From: Arthrobacter sp. ES3-54
GTDB lineage: Bacteria > Actinomycetota > Actinomycetes > Actinomycetales > Micrococcaceae
Direction: 5' to 3'
Assembly (NCBI RefSeq): GCF_029504395.1
Contig: NZ_JAQFIF010000001.1
Location: 310,001 to 374,000 of the forward strand
Length of the DNA stretch: 64,000 nucleotides
Positions 9,288 through 18,397 of the stretch are shown in pieces. The translations under genes were made by a program, and so were the position numbers. Each line of letters starts with the position of its first letter. The first letter of the stretch is position 1. The notes under the pieces are model-generated. The model was not told the DNA's origin. It did not search any database and worked only from the letters and a program-made list of their open reading frames with translations.

Positions 9288-10433
9288 ATGACTGCCTTGC
9301 CCCGACTTCTCATCATTTCCTTCTCGCCGATCCGGTCTGACCCGCGCGTGCTCAAGCAGGTGGGTCTCTTCAGCGGCAAGTATCACCTCATCACGTGCGG
9401 TTACGGGGCCGCGCCGGATGGAGTGGATGAGCATTTTGCCTTGTCGTCCGATGCGATCGGCTGGCCTTCGGACAGGATCGGACTGCTGGGCCGTCGCTAC
9501 CAGCGCGCCTACGACCAGATGTCGGCGGTCCAGCAGGCGCGGAAGCTGCTGGCAGGCGTTCGCGTTGATGTCATCCTTGCCAATGATCTGAACACGCTGC
9601 CTTTGGCGCTGGAACTGGAACCGAGGTACGGGGTCCACTCCGATCTCCATGAGTTCGCGCCGAAGGAAAAGGACGACGACCTCAAGTGGCGCCTGTTCGT
9701 CGCACCCTACATGCGGTGGCTCTGCCGCACGTACCTGCCCCGGGCCCGGTCTCTCACCACGGTGGCTCCCGGCATCGCGGCGCAGTACACCCGGGACTTC
9801 GGGGTTGCGGCGGAGGTGGTCACCAATGCGGCGCCCTTCGCGGAGGGTACACCCCGGCCTGTCGGCGAGACGATTAGGCTGATCCACAGTGCTGCGGGGC
9901 AGCGCTACCGGAAGCTGGAGAACCTCATTGAGGCCATGCGCAGCGCGCCGCCCGGGGTTGAGCTGGACATGATCGTGATGCCCAACGAACCGGATTACGT
10001 TGCCGAGCTGAAGCAGGCAGCGGCCGACGTGCCCGCGGTGAAATTCCGCGACCCAGTGCCTTATGCCGAACTGGTTCAGACCTTGAGCGAATATGACGTC
10101 TCGCTGGTGTTCCTTCCCCCGACGAATTTCAACATGGAGAACGCCCTGCCCAACAAGTTCTTCGAGGCCGTTCAGGCGCGCCTGGGCGTGATTGTGGGAC
10201 CCTCACCGTCGATGGTGGAAATCGTCAACCAGTACGGCTTTGGCTCCGTCACCCCGGACTTCTCGCCGGCGTCGCTGGCCGCAACGATCCGGTCGCTGAA
10301 CCCGGAGCAGATCATGGAGTGGAAGCGGGCGGCGGACAGCGCCGCCAAGCCGCTCGCAGCGGAATCCCAGCTCGGGATCTGGGAAGCAGCGATCCGCGCC
10401 TTGTTGCCTGCCTCCGATTCCGCGGTGTCCTGA
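9288..10433 (+). CDS. Glycosyltransferase, GT-B fold (GT4-like)
   Basis: The 381-residue protein has LLIISFSPIRSDPRVLKQV at the N-terminus, DVILANDLNTLPLAL and DLHEFAP in the acceptor half, and LPNKFFEAVQARLGVIVGPSPSM in the donor half. This fits GT4-type glycosyltransferases. GGAGG sits 4-5 nt before the ATG. It is the last plus-strand gene of the polysaccharide region, separated by 81 bp from the acyltransferase gene, and ends just before a strong bidirectional hairpin. Substrate unknown. Confidence 0.82.
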   Translation: MTALPRLLIISFSPIRSDPRVLKQVGLFSGKYHLITCGYGAAPDGVDEHFALSSDAIGWPSDRIGLLGRRYQRAYDQMSAVQQARKLLAGVRVDVILANDLNTLPLALELEPRYGVHSDLHEFAPKEKDDDLKWRLFVAPYMRWLCRTYLPRARSLTTVAPGIAAQYTRDFGVAAEVVTNAAPFAEGTPRPVGETIRLIHSAAGQRYRKLENLIEAMRSAPPGVELDMIVMPNEPDYVAELKQAAADVPAVKFRDPVPYAELVQTLSEYDVSLVFLPPTNFNMENALPNKFFEAVQARLGVIVGPSPSMVEIVNQYGFGSVTPDFSPASLAATIRSLNPEQIMEWKRAADSAAKPLAAESQLGIWEAAIRALLPASDSAVS

Positions 10434-10474
10434 GTCGTTGCTCCCGAGGAAATAAAACCAGGGGAAACAAAAAT

Positions 10475-10515
10475 AGGAAGCGGTCCAAGTTGGGAAACAA
10501 CTTGGACCGCTTCCT
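10475..10515. terminator. Bidirectional hairpin terminator
   Basis: A perfect 18-bp stem, AGGAAGCGGTCCAAGTTG (10475-10492) against its complement at 10498-10515, with a 5-nt loop. It sits between convergent genes. On the minus strand the stem is followed by ATTTTTGTTT, so it best terminates the GH25 gene that ends at 10565; it can also stop the plus-strand glycosyltransferase transcript. Confidence 0.9.
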
Positions 10516-10564
10516 CTTTCCTCGCACCACAGAGCCAAGCAAGCAGCCGGCGGCATTGGTCTCC

Positions 10565-13183
10565 CTAGTAGGCGGATGTCGCCATAGAGACCGCGGTCGA
10601 CGTCGGTAGCGTTCCTGCTGTGGTGCGGGTGCCCCACGTGCTTCCCGAGACGATGGGGTAGTAGGCCAGTTGGCCGTTCGTCAGGAGGGCCATGACACCC
10701 TTGGAGCCGGCGCCCGCAAAGCCAGCCGTACTGGAAAACTGCCTGAAATACTGCCATGACGAGCCAACAGTCTTTCGCGTCTCGGAGATGAAGCCGCTCT
10801 GGCCATTGGAGCGGTAGAGCCGCATGGCGCCGAGTGAATTGACGGCAAGCAGATCTTGATTACCGTCGCTGTCGAAGTCGGTCATGGCAATCTTCAGGCC
10901 ACCCCAGCTCACCCCGATTTTCACTGGAGCGCTGAGGGCTCGACCGGAAACATTGGCCCAGTAGTACAGGACGCCGTCCGATCCGTAGCCGACGAGTCCC
11001 GGATAGCTGCTCGCTTTCACCCATCGGCCGGCGACGAGAGTCGTCTGGGCGAAGCCAGTGCTGGCGAGGGTGACCGGGCCAGTGAATCCGCCGGTCTTGG
11101 CGCCGAAGTACACGCTCAGGGCACCCGAGGACCACTGTGCCAGCACATCGGGCACACCGTCCTTGTTCCAGTCGAGGACGTGGAGGGCCTTAGCTGTGGA
11201 CCAGCCGGTGCCGATCTGGTACGGGGCGTTCAAGCCGCCGGTTCCGTTGGCCGGGTGCGCCCACAGCTTGCCCGCGGTGTCCACCCGGACGATGTCGGAC
11301 GCGGACTTAATGGAAGGGCTACCCGCCGGTGCCGGGGTTGGCGGGGTGGCGGGGGTCTGGCTGTTGATGTTTTCGCCGCCGGCGATCAGGTAACTGCCCC
11401 ACGATGATCCGATGGCTGTGGTGGGGCCCCAGCTGGAGTTCCCCGGGACTGGGTAGTACCGAAGATAACCGTCGCGGGTGCGGGCCATGATGCCGGTCGC
11501 CGCGTAGCCCTTGAAGGAGAATGTAACCGTCACGCTGGTCATCTGGTTCCATGAGGTCCCGACAGTCCGGCGCGCTTCAGCGATAAAGGAACCTGCTCCG
11601 TTCGAGCGATATTGGCGCATGGTCCCGGCGGAGTCTTGGGCGAGGATGTCCTGGTTGCCGTCGCCGTCAAAGTCGACCATGGTTAGATTCAGGTTGCTCC
11701 AGCCGCCGCTGATCTTGCTCCCCGCGGCGACGCCTCCGCCGGAGCTGTTGCGCCAGATGGCGAGGTTGCCGGCGTTGTCCCGGGTGAGGACTTGAGGGAA
11801 GTAACTGTTGCTCAGCCAGTAGCCGATGGTGAGCTGGTAGCCGCCCCAACCGGAGGCCGCCAGCACGGGTCCTGCCGAGAAGCCGCCGGCAGCGACACCG
11901 AGGTAGACGTTGACTCGGCCCGATGTCCACTGAGCGACCACGTCGAGGACCCCGTCGGCGTTCCAGTCGATCACGTTGATCGACCGTAGTCCCGTCCACC
12001 CCTGGCCGATCTTCTTCCGGGCACCAAAACTGCCTGTGCCGGTGGCCGGGTAGTCCCACAGGGCGCCGCTGGCATCGGCGGCCACGAGGTCGCCGGTTGA
12101 CATGACCGAGGGCTTCAGGACGGCCCCGTCAGCGGTGGAGGCGAATTTTTGCAAGTTGGCGTAGGTGCCGTTCCAGGCGTTGGAGTCGCCGGCGAAGGGG
12201 CCCGTGCTGCTGTACTGCCAGACGCTGTAGGTTCCCCACCCGTTCGGCAGATTGCCGATGTACGTCGAGTAGCGCGCCAGGTGAAGCGGCTGGTTGCCGA
12301 AGGCGCCGGAGTTGCCGGTGCACTGGGACCACCAGCCCGCGGTGGTGTAGATCATGGGCAGGCGGCCGGTTCGGGACAGCATGCGGTTGGAGAAGTCCTT
12401 GAGCCAGCCGACCATGGCGGCGGCGCTCATGTTGTAGCAGGTGTTGCCGAGAGTGCTGTACGGGTTGTATTCGATATCCAGCAGCGGCGGCAGGGTTTTC
12501 CCGTCGGGGCTCCAGCCGCCGCCGCTGTTGACGAAGTAGTCTGCCTGCGCCGCGCCGGTGGAGATGCTGGGAAGCGCGAAGTGATAGGCGCCGCGGATGA
12601 GGCCGGCGTTCAGGGCACCGGAGTACTGGGAAGCAAACGCGGGGCTGCGGTAGGTGAGGCCTTCGGAGGCTTTCACGTACGCGAAACGGGCGCCCATGGA
12701 GTACTGGGCCGGCCAATTCACCGTTGGCTGGTAGCCGCTCACGTCCAGGCCTTGAATGCCGGGGGCCCGCCAGGTGCTTTCGATCTGCAGGGACTCCGCG
12801 ACAGCTGAAGGAGCGGCGGACCGGGGGGAGCCGGCCAGCTGGGATTTCAGACCCTGGCCCATGTACGCGCCGTTTGCTCCAATGGCGTCGTTGAGCGCCT
12901 TCATGTCAATGGTTCCCGGGGCGGTGCCCGTTGCTGCCGGCGTCGCCGCCGGCGTCGGGACCGGGCTGGGTGTCGGCGTGGATTCAGCCGTCGCCACACT
13001 GCTGGCTGTGGGTTTTTGGCCTGCGGGCACGGAGGCCGTGGCAGTCGGTGAAACCGAAGGCCCCGGTTCCAGAGCCCAGGCCTGCGCCGGGAGGCCGAGC
13101 GCCGCAACCGCGGTGACCACCACGACCGCCACGGTCTTGAGCCGCGAAGTGCGTCGTATTGACAGGGTCGTGTTCGGCTTCAT
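10565..13183 (-). CDS. Secreted GH25 lysozyme with FG-GAP/VCBS-type C-terminal repeats
   Basis: 872 residues. A Sec signal peptide (about 1-37, ending AQAWA) is followed by a Pro/Thr/Ala-rich linker. The GH25 muramidase domain (about 143-345) contains IQGLDVSGYQ and LPPLLDIEYN; the Asp-x-Glu at 236-238 is the expected catalytic pair. The rest is an FG-GAP/VCBS-like beta-propeller with at least four Ca-binding-type loops of the form DxDxDGxxD (DFDGDGNQD, DFDSDGNQD, DWNADGVLD, DWNKDGVPD). It should act outside the cell on the beta-1,4 MurNAc-GlcNAc bond of peptidoglycan. GGAGAG precedes the ATG. It is a paralogue of the next gene upstream, with a different binding module. Confidence 0.92.
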   Translation of the reverse strand: MKPNTTLSIRRTSRLKTVAVVVVTAVAALGLPAQAWALEPGPSVSPTATASVPAGQKPTASSVATAESTPTPSPVPTPAATPAATGTAPGTIDMKALNDAIGANGAYMGQGLKSQLAGSPRSAAPSAVAESLQIESTWRAPGIQGLDVSGYQPTVNWPAQYSMGARFAYVKASEGLTYRSPAFASQYSGALNAGLIRGAYHFALPSISTGAAQADYFVNSGGGWSPDGKTLPPLLDIEYNPYSTLGNTCYNMSAAAMVGWLKDFSNRMLSRTGRLPMIYTTAGWWSQCTGNSGAFGNQPLHLARYSTYIGNLPNGWGTYSVWQYSSTGPFAGDSNAWNGTYANLQKFASTADGAVLKPSVMSTGDLVAADASGALWDYPATGTGSFGARKKIGQGWTGLRSINVIDWNADGVLDVVAQWTSGRVNVYLGVAAGGFSAGPVLAASGWGGYQLTIGYWLSNSYFPQVLTRDNAGNLAIWRNSSGGGVAAGSKISGGWSNLNLTMVDFDGDGNQDILAQDSAGTMRQYRSNGAGSFIAEARRTVGTSWNQMTSVTVTFSFKGYAATGIMARTRDGYLRYYPVPGNSSWGPTTAIGSSWGSYLIAGGENINSQTPATPPTPAPAGSPSIKSASDIVRVDTAGKLWAHPANGTGGLNAPYQIGTGWSTAKALHVLDWNKDGVPDVLAQWSSGALSVYFGAKTGGFTGPVTLASTGFAQTTLVAGRWVKASSYPGLVGYGSDGVLYYWANVSGRALSAPVKIGVSWGGLKIAMTDFDSDGNQDLLAVNSLGAMRLYRSNGQSGFISETRKTVGSSWQYFRQFSSTAGFAGAGSKGVMALLTNGQLAYYPIVSGSTWGTRTTAGTLPTSTAVSMATSAY

Positions 13184-13429
13184 GTGTCTCTCCGGAGCGC
13201 TAACGTGCTCCGGAAAACACGCTGCCTAGTTCACCATGACCGGACATCCGCGAGTCGGAAGCCGATTAGTCAATTCGCTGGGTCCTGACGCCGAAACGAT
13301 AGCACCGGTTCGACTGTGATACCAGAGTGACCGGTGGTGTCTCTGATCTGAAAGTGGCGTGTGGGAATCAGCCGTCGGTGGCCGGCTCCGGCGGCTTTCG
13401 CCCGGTGGCACCTGGCTTCTGGGACAGAT

Positions 13430-15886
13430 TCACTTGTAGGAGACTTTTGTGCCCGCCGCGTCTGTGCGGCTAATGGTGCCGCCGTGGAAATTTTGCGCGC
13501 ACCCGCCGTTAGCGAGCCCGCAGATCTCGTTGGTGACGGGGTAGCCGAGTTTACCTTTTTCGTAGCCCAGGGCTCCCCAGGCGGCACGGATGGCGCCCCA
13601 GGTGGCGTGGGCGCCGGTGGTGGGAGACCAGTGGATGGTGCCGCCCTGGAAGCCTTGGTAGCAACCGCCGCCGGTCAGGCCGCAGATCTCGTTGGTGACG
13701 GGGTAGCCTAGTTTGCCTTTTTCGTAGCCCAGGGCTCCCCAGGCGGCACGGATGCCGCCCCAGGTGGCGCGGGCACCGGTGGCGGGCGACCAGTGGATGG
13801 TGCCGCCCCGGAACGTCTGGTAACAGCCGCCCCCGGTCAGGCCGCAGATCTCGTTAGAGACGGGGTAGCCGAGTTTGCCTTTTTCGTAGCCCAGGGCGCC
13901 CCAGGTGACACGGATTCCGCCCCAGGTGGCGCGGGCACCGGTGGCGGGCGACCAGTGCATGGTGCCGCCCCGGAACGTCTGGTAGCAGCCGCCGCCGGTC
14001 AGGCCGCAGGTCTCCTTGCCCGTCGGATAGCCGAGCTTGCCTTTCTCGGAGCCCAGGCTGGCCCAGGTCGCACGGATGCCACCCCAGGTCGCGAAGGCGC
14101 CGGAAGCGGGCGACCAGTGGATGGTGCCGCCCTGGAAGCGCTGGTAGCAGCCGCCGCCGGTCAGGCCGCAGGTTTCCTTGCCCGTCGGGTAGCCGAGTTT
14201 GCTTTTCTCGGAGCCCAGGCCTGCCCAGGTGGCACGGATGGCGCCCCAGGTGGCGGACGCGCCGGTGGCCGGCGACCAGTGGATGGTGCCGCCCTGGAAG
14301 CGCTGGTAGCAGCCGCCGCCGGTCAGGCCGCAGATCTCGTTCGTGACGGGGTAGCCGAGTTTGCCGTTTTCGTAGCCCAAGGTGCCCCAGGTCGCACGGA
14401 TGGCGCCCCCGGTGGCGCGTGCGCCGGTGCCGGGGGAGTAGTGGATGGTCCCGCCCTGGAAGCGCTGGTAGCAGCCGCCGCCGGTGAGGCCGCAGATCTC
14501 GTTGGTGACCGGGTAGCCGAGCTTGCCGTTTTCGTAGCCCAGGGTCCCCCAAGTCGCGCCGATGGCGCCCCAGGTGGCGGAGGCACCGGTGGCCGGCGAC
14601 CAGTGGATGGTGCCGCCCTGGAAGCGCTGGTAGCAGCCGCCGCCGGTCAGGCCGCAGATCTCGTTGCTTGTTGGGTACCCGAGTTTCCCGCCACCGCTCC
14701 CAGCTGTAGCCCATGCGGACGCGATTCCTCCGGTGACGCCGTATCCAGTCGCGTAACGCTTCAGGCCGGCGTAGTCTCCGTTCCAAACATTCGAGTCACC
14801 TGCAAAAGGCCCCGTGCTGCTGTACTGCCAGATGCTGAAGTTGCTCCAGCTTGAGGGTATGGGTCCGACGTTGTTCGTTGGAGCCAACGGGTAGGAGGCC
14901 ACCCATAGCGGGTAGTCCCCGAACCCCGGTGCATCCGCCGTGCACTGCTTCCACCATGATGTGTTGGTGTAAATCACGGGCAAGCGTCCCGTCAGCGCAC
15001 GCATGGTGTTCCCAAAGTCCCGCACCCAGGATGTTAGCTGGGCAGGAGACATGTCATAGCAGCTGTTTCCAAAGAAGAAGCCATTGATGGTCCGGCCGGC
15101 ATAGGGGTTGAATTCAAAATCGAGCACCGGTGGCAGTGTGTAACCGTCAGCACTCCATCCGCCACCATTCTTAACGAAGTAGCGTGCTTGGTCGGCCCCT
15201 GAGGACCAATTCGGAATCGCGAAGTGGTAGGCGCCGCGGACCATCCCAATACTGCGGGAACCTTGATACTGGGAGGCGAAGGTCTCGCTTGAGTAGTAGT
15301 TGCCTTCTGTAGCCTTGACATAGGCGAAACGAGCCCCCATGTCCCACTGCTGCTGCCAGTCGATCGAGGGTTGATGGCCGCTGACATCAAGACCCTGGAT
15401 GCCGAACGTCGGCTTCCAGGTGCCTTCCGTTGCCAGAGCCTCGGTGGTCAGGGACTTGCTGGCAGTGCCGGGACCTGCGGCAGCTGTCCCCGTCACGCGG
15501 GCCGATCGCTGTCCCATCTCGGCGCCGCCCGCGCCGATCGCCGCGGCCATTGCGGCGTTATCGGGTGTACCGGTGCGTGGGGACGGATCCGGAGTCGGGG
15601 CAGTGGTGGTCGGTGCGGGAGCGGGAGTCGTCAGCGTCGTTGCCGGGGCGGTCGCCGTCGCCGTCGGCGTCACCTTCACCTTCGGCGTCGCTGCGGCTGT
15701 CGCAGCGGGTGTTGGCGTGGGCGTTGAAGTAGTGGCCGACGTCGGCGTCGCGACTGTTGGGCTCGGTGGCTCGGCGGCTGTGGAGGGCGCTGCCAGTCCG
15801 GGACCAGCCAACAGCGAAACGAGCAACAATGCGCTCCCGGCAAGTCTGCCGAAATCATTGCTGTGGGGAAGGTGGGTTCGCTTCAT
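13430..15886 (-). CDS. Secreted GH25 lysozyme with eight LGFP-type repeats
   Basis: 818 residues. Signal peptide (about 1-38), a long Thr/Pro/Ala linker, then a GH25 domain (about 162-375) with IQGLDVSGHQ and LPPVLDFEFNP (Asp255 and Glu257 as catalytic pair). The C-terminal half is eight LGFP repeats of about 54 residues, here with KLGYP cores and two conserved Cys each (ICGLTGGGCY). LGFP repeats are known cell-wall-anchoring modules in actinobacteria. Function: extracellular peptidoglycan hydrolysis, tethered to the wall. GGAG lies before the ATG. It is in tandem with the FG-GAP paralogue and divergent from galE. Confidence 0.92.
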   Translation of the reverse strand: MKRTHLPHSNDFGRLAGSALLLVSLLAGPGLAAPSTAAEPPSPTVATPTSATTSTPTPTPAATAAATPKVKVTPTATATAPATTLTTPAPAPTTTAPTPDPSPRTGTPDNAAMAAAIGAGGAEMGQRSARVTGTAAAGPGTASKSLTTEALATEGTWKPTFGIQGLDVSGHQPSIDWQQQWDMGARFAYVKATEGNYYSSETFASQYQGSRSIGMVRGAYHFAIPNWSSGADQARYFVKNGGGWSADGYTLPPVLDFEFNPYAGRTINGFFFGNSCYDMSPAQLTSWVRDFGNTMRALTGRLPVIYTNTSWWKQCTADAPGFGDYPLWVASYPLAPTNNVGPIPSSWSNFSIWQYSSTGPFAGDSNVWNGDYAGLKRYATGYGVTGGIASAWATAGSGGGKLGYPTSNEICGLTGGGCYQRFQGGTIHWSPATGASATWGAIGATWGTLGYENGKLGYPVTNEICGLTGGGCYQRFQGGTIHYSPGTGARATGGAIRATWGTLGYENGKLGYPVTNEICGLTGGGCYQRFQGGTIHWSPATGASATWGAIRATWAGLGSEKSKLGYPTGKETCGLTGGGCYQRFQGGTIHWSPASGAFATWGGIRATWASLGSEKGKLGYPTGKETCGLTGGGCYQTFRGGTMHWSPATGARATWGGIRVTWGALGYEKGKLGYPVSNEICGLTGGGCYQTFRGGTIHWSPATGARATWGGIRAAWGALGYEKGKLGYPVTNEICGLTGGGCYQGFQGGTIHWSPTTGAHATWGAIRAAWGALGYEKGKLGYPVTNEICGLANGGCAQNFHGGTISRTDAAGTKVSYK
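13470..14700 (-). repeat. Tandem 162-bp coding repeats (LGFP array)
   Basis: The 3' half of the lysozyme gene is a tandem array with a 162-bp period, about eight units. Landmarks such as the segment encoding ICGLTGGG recur near 13676, 13838, 13999, 14161, 14323, 14485 and 14647. Units are nearly identical at DNA level, so copy number may change by recombination and short-read assembly may collapse it. Confidence 0.88.
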
Positions 15887-16150
15887 GGTCTGCTCCGGAA
15901 CGATGGTGCGCTTCGCGGGCGCTGCATATTTGTCTCGGGTATGTTCGGATCCGAGAGGGAACCACCGAACGATGAGAATGTCTGACTTATCGCGCTCACC
16001 CTAGCACCGTCCTGATGTTGCTCATGTGGCGAGTGGGATCGAAGGTACCACTCGCGGCCTGAAATTAGTAGGCTCTCCGAGAGCCGTTCGGCTAGCGGGA
16101 CGCTGACTCGGCAGACCCGGGTCGAGTTCGCAGTGGCCGCCCGATCCTTC
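15887..16150. other. Divergent intergenic region between the LGFP lysozyme gene and galE
   Basis: About 265 bp without a credible gene. It must hold the promoter of the minus-strand lysozyme gene and ends next to the galE -10 box at 16151. No strong dyad or terminator was recognised. Confidence 0.4.
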
Positions 16151-16156
16151 TAAGCT
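16151..16156 (+). promoter_or_regulatory. -10 box of a probable leaderless galE transcript
   Basis: TAAGCT ends 7 nt before the galE ATG and no purine-rich ribosome site lies between (GTCATGC). This places transcription start at or within a base of the ATG. Confidence 0.55.
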
Positions 16157-16163
16157 GTCATGC

Positions 16164-17207
16164 ATGAAGGTATTGGTTACCGGCGGCGCCGGCTACATCG
16201 GGTCCCACACAACGCTCTCCCTCCTCGAAGCGGGCCACGAGGTTGTGGTCCTCGACAACCTGATGAATTCAAACCCGGAGTCCCTGCGCCGCGTGGAGCA
16301 GCTCACGGGCAAGATCGTGGACTTCCGGAAGGTCGACCTTCTCGACGGTCCCGGCGTCGACGCCGTTTTTGCCGAGGGCGGCTTCGAGGCAGTGATTCAC
16401 TTCGCCGGGCTCAAGGCAGTGGGGGAGTCCGTCGAGAAACCCCTCATGTACTACCAGAACAATGTCGTGGGCACCCTTAACCTGTTGCACAGCATGGACG
16501 CCGCCGGGGTACGCCGCCTCGTCTTCAGCTCGTCCGCCACCGTCTACGGCGCCTCGGATGAAGTTCCCCTCATCGAGAAGGCGCCGCTGGATGCCACCAA
16601 CCCTTACGGCCGCACCAAGGAACAGATCGAGGACATCCTCTCTGACCTGGCTGCCGCCGATCCCCGCTGGAGCATCGCCCTGCTGCGCTACTTCAACCCG
16701 GTGGGCGCCCACGAGTCCGGCCTGATCGGCGAGGACCCCACCGGCATCCCCAACAATCTGCTCCCGTTTGTGGCCCAGGTGGCCGTGGGACGCCGCGAAA
16801 AAGTGATGGTGTTCGGCAACGACTACCCGACGGCGGATGGCACCGGAGTGCGGGACTACATCCATGTGATGGACCTCGCCGCCGGCCACCTGGCCGCCTT
16901 GGGCTACCTCAGCAACAAAGCAGGGGTGTTCCGCTGGAACCTTGGCACCGGCCGGGGCTCCTCCGTGCTCGAAGTCATCGAGGCGTTCGGCACGGCGGCC
17001 GGGCACCCGGTGCCTTACGAATTCGCGCCCCGCCGTCCCGGCGACGCCGCCGTCAGCTACGCCGACCCTTCGGCTGCCTTGGCGGATCTGGGCTGGTCCG
17101 CGCACCGCAGCCTGGCACAAATGTGCGAGGACCACTGGCGCTGGCAAAGCAGGAACCCCCAGGGCTATGCCGCGGTTGCCGAGACCGCCGGAGTTAAGGC
17201 CGACTAG
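16164..17207 (+). CDS. galE: UDP-glucose 4-epimerase
   Basis: 347 residues, a full-length extended short-chain dehydrogenase. The NAD-binding GGAGYIGSH is at residues 7-15, SSSATVYG supplies the catalytic Ser region, and NPYGRTK holds the catalytic Tyr-x3-Lys near residue 150. It interconverts UDP-glucose and UDP-galactose, feeding the neighbouring polysaccharide genes and galactose catabolism. No Shine-Dalgarno is visible and a -10 lies 7 nt upstream, so translation is probably leaderless. It is convergent with the GT2 gene whose 3' end is repeated just downstream. Confidence 0.96.
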   Translation: MKVLVTGGAGYIGSHTTLSLLEAGHEVVVLDNLMNSNPESLRRVEQLTGKIVDFRKVDLLDGPGVDAVFAEGGFEAVIHFAGLKAVGESVEKPLMYYQNNVVGTLNLLHSMDAAGVRRLVFSSSATVYGASDEVPLIEKAPLDATNPYGRTKEQIEDILSDLAAADPRWSIALLRYFNPVGAHESGLIGEDPTGIPNNLLPFVAQVAVGRREKVMVFGNDYPTADGTGVRDYIHVMDLAAGHLAALGYLSNKAGVFRWNLGTGRGSSVLEVIEAFGTAAGHPVPYEFAPRRPGDAAVSYADPSAALADLGWSAHRSLAQMCEDHWRWQSRNPQGYAAVAETAGVKAD

Positions 17208-17220
17208 CGCCCCGCCACCT

Positions 17221-17394
17221 GGTCAGAGGCGGTAGCTGGCCGTCCGCCGCGCCTCGACGCCGCGCTGGCCGCCAACCTGGTCAGAGGCGGTAGCTGGCCG
17301 TCAGCCGCGCCTCGACGCCGCGCTGGCCGCCAACCTGGTCAGAGGCGGTAGCTGGCCGTCAGGCGCGCCTCGACGCCGCGCCGGTCGCTCTCGC
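17221..17394. repeat. 58-bp tandem repeat derived from the 3' end of the GT2 gene
   Basis: Three copies start at 17221, 17279 and 17337, each beginning GGTCAGAGGCGGTAGCTGG. The third overlaps the last codons and stop of the GT2 gene that ends at 17339. The first two are nearly identical to each other over all 58 bp; the third matches over about the first 45 bp and then diverges. On the minus strand each copy re-encodes the tail ARLTASYRL-stop or a one-residue variant. The array fills the gap between convergent galE and the GT2 gene. Confidence 0.9.
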
Positions 17395-18211
17395 CAAGCC
17401 GGCTGGCCGCCTCCATCATGCAACGGACGAACTCGGCAATGTCGGGATCCTCCGGGTACGGCTTTCCCGGCGCCGGCCGGTTGTACAGGATGGTGGAGGC
17501 CGATCCGTGGAACCCGAGCCGGTCCGCGGCCAGCTTGCTGAACGATTCGGCGAGGATCTGGTCGCCGTTCTCGTCCGACCAGGCCCGGGTCTGGCTCAGC
17601 TGGGTCTGGTGACGGCGGTAGGCAATGGTTGGCAGCCGCGGGATGCGACGCATCCGCAGGCCCGCCGTCGCGGCACGAAGCCACAGGTCGTAGTCCTCTG
17701 CCGGGGTCGCCTGGTACCCGCCGAGCGACTCCAGGGCGGCGCGGGAGGCGTACATCGTCGGGTTCATCAGCACGTTTGTCAGCAGCAGATGCAGCGGCAT
17801 GGCTTCAGCGGAGATGCCCGGCTCGAAGCGTGGCCTGAACGGAACATTCTTGGCGTTGATCATGAGAGCCTGCGAGAAGACCATGTCCACGCCGTCGAGG
17901 GCTCGGCGCTGGACGGCAAACCTCCACGGCAGGCAGATGTCGTCGCCGTCGATCCGGGCGACGTGTTCGCCGCTTGCGTGCGAGAGCAGGGCGGTCGAAG
18001 CAGCAGCCACACCGGCTGACTGCTCATTGCGGAAGACCTTGAGCCGCTTGTCACTCAAGCTGGCGAGGAAGGCCTCGGTGCCGTCGGTGCTGCCGTCGTC
18101 CAGAACAAGCAGTTCGGAGTCCCGCGGCATCGCGCGCAGGGTGCTGGCAACGGTTGACTTCAGGTAGGGCATCCCGTCCTTGACGGGGATCAGCACGCTC
18201 AGCTGTGGCAC
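17339..18211 (-). CDS. Glycosyltransferase family 2
   Basis: 290 residues. LSVLIPVKDGMPYLKSTV at the start, LLVLDDGSTDGTEAFL (donor site) near 35-50, and HVARIDGDDICLPWR (DxD) near 87 define a GT2 enzyme. The start is GTG at 18211 with AAAGG 6 nt upstream; TAGACT around 18240-18245 (minus strand) is a likely -10. It is convergent with galE and probably contributes to surface glycan synthesis. Its last 40-odd bases are duplicated downstream. Confidence 0.86.
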   Translation of the reverse strand: MPQLSVLIPVKDGMPYLKSTVASTLRAMPRDSELLVLDDGSTDGTEAFLASLSDKRLKVFRNEQSAGVAAASTALLSHASGEHVARIDGDDICLPWRFAVQRRALDGVDMVFSQALMINAKNVPFRPRFEPGISAEAMPLHLLLTNVLMNPTMYASRAALESLGGYQATPAEDYDLWLRAATAGLRMRRIPRLPTIAYRRHQTQLSQTRAWSDENGDQILAESFSKLAADRLGFHGSASTILYNRPAPGKPYPEDPDIAEFVRCMMEAASRLGESDRRGVEARLTASYRL

Positions 18212-18397
18212 TTGCGACCTTTCTGTTTGCTAATGTCCGAGTCTAGTCGAGCAGGCTGAGGCGGGTGATGCGGGCCCGCTGCCACGAACTTATCCACAAG
18301 CGGCGTTTGACGCCCTTGTCGGAACGGCCCGGCTCCTCTAGCTTTAACCCCAGTTGCACTGCCCCAGGGGGAGGGGTAGCGGTCATGTGGGGGCACC

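Noticed and set aside
10475..10515. Attachment site or transposon end
   Set aside because: The perfect inverted repeat sits between convergent stops with a T-run on one side, which is a plain terminator; no integrase or transposase is nearby.
13470..14700. CRISPR-like array
   Set aside because: Period is 162 bp, units are coding LGFP repeats with conserved reading frame, and there are no unique spacers.
13793..14854. A 353-codon plus-strand frame across the LGFP repeats
   Set aside because: Its Gly/Ala-rich periodic translation is the antisense of the 162-bp lysozyme repeats, not an independent repeat protein.
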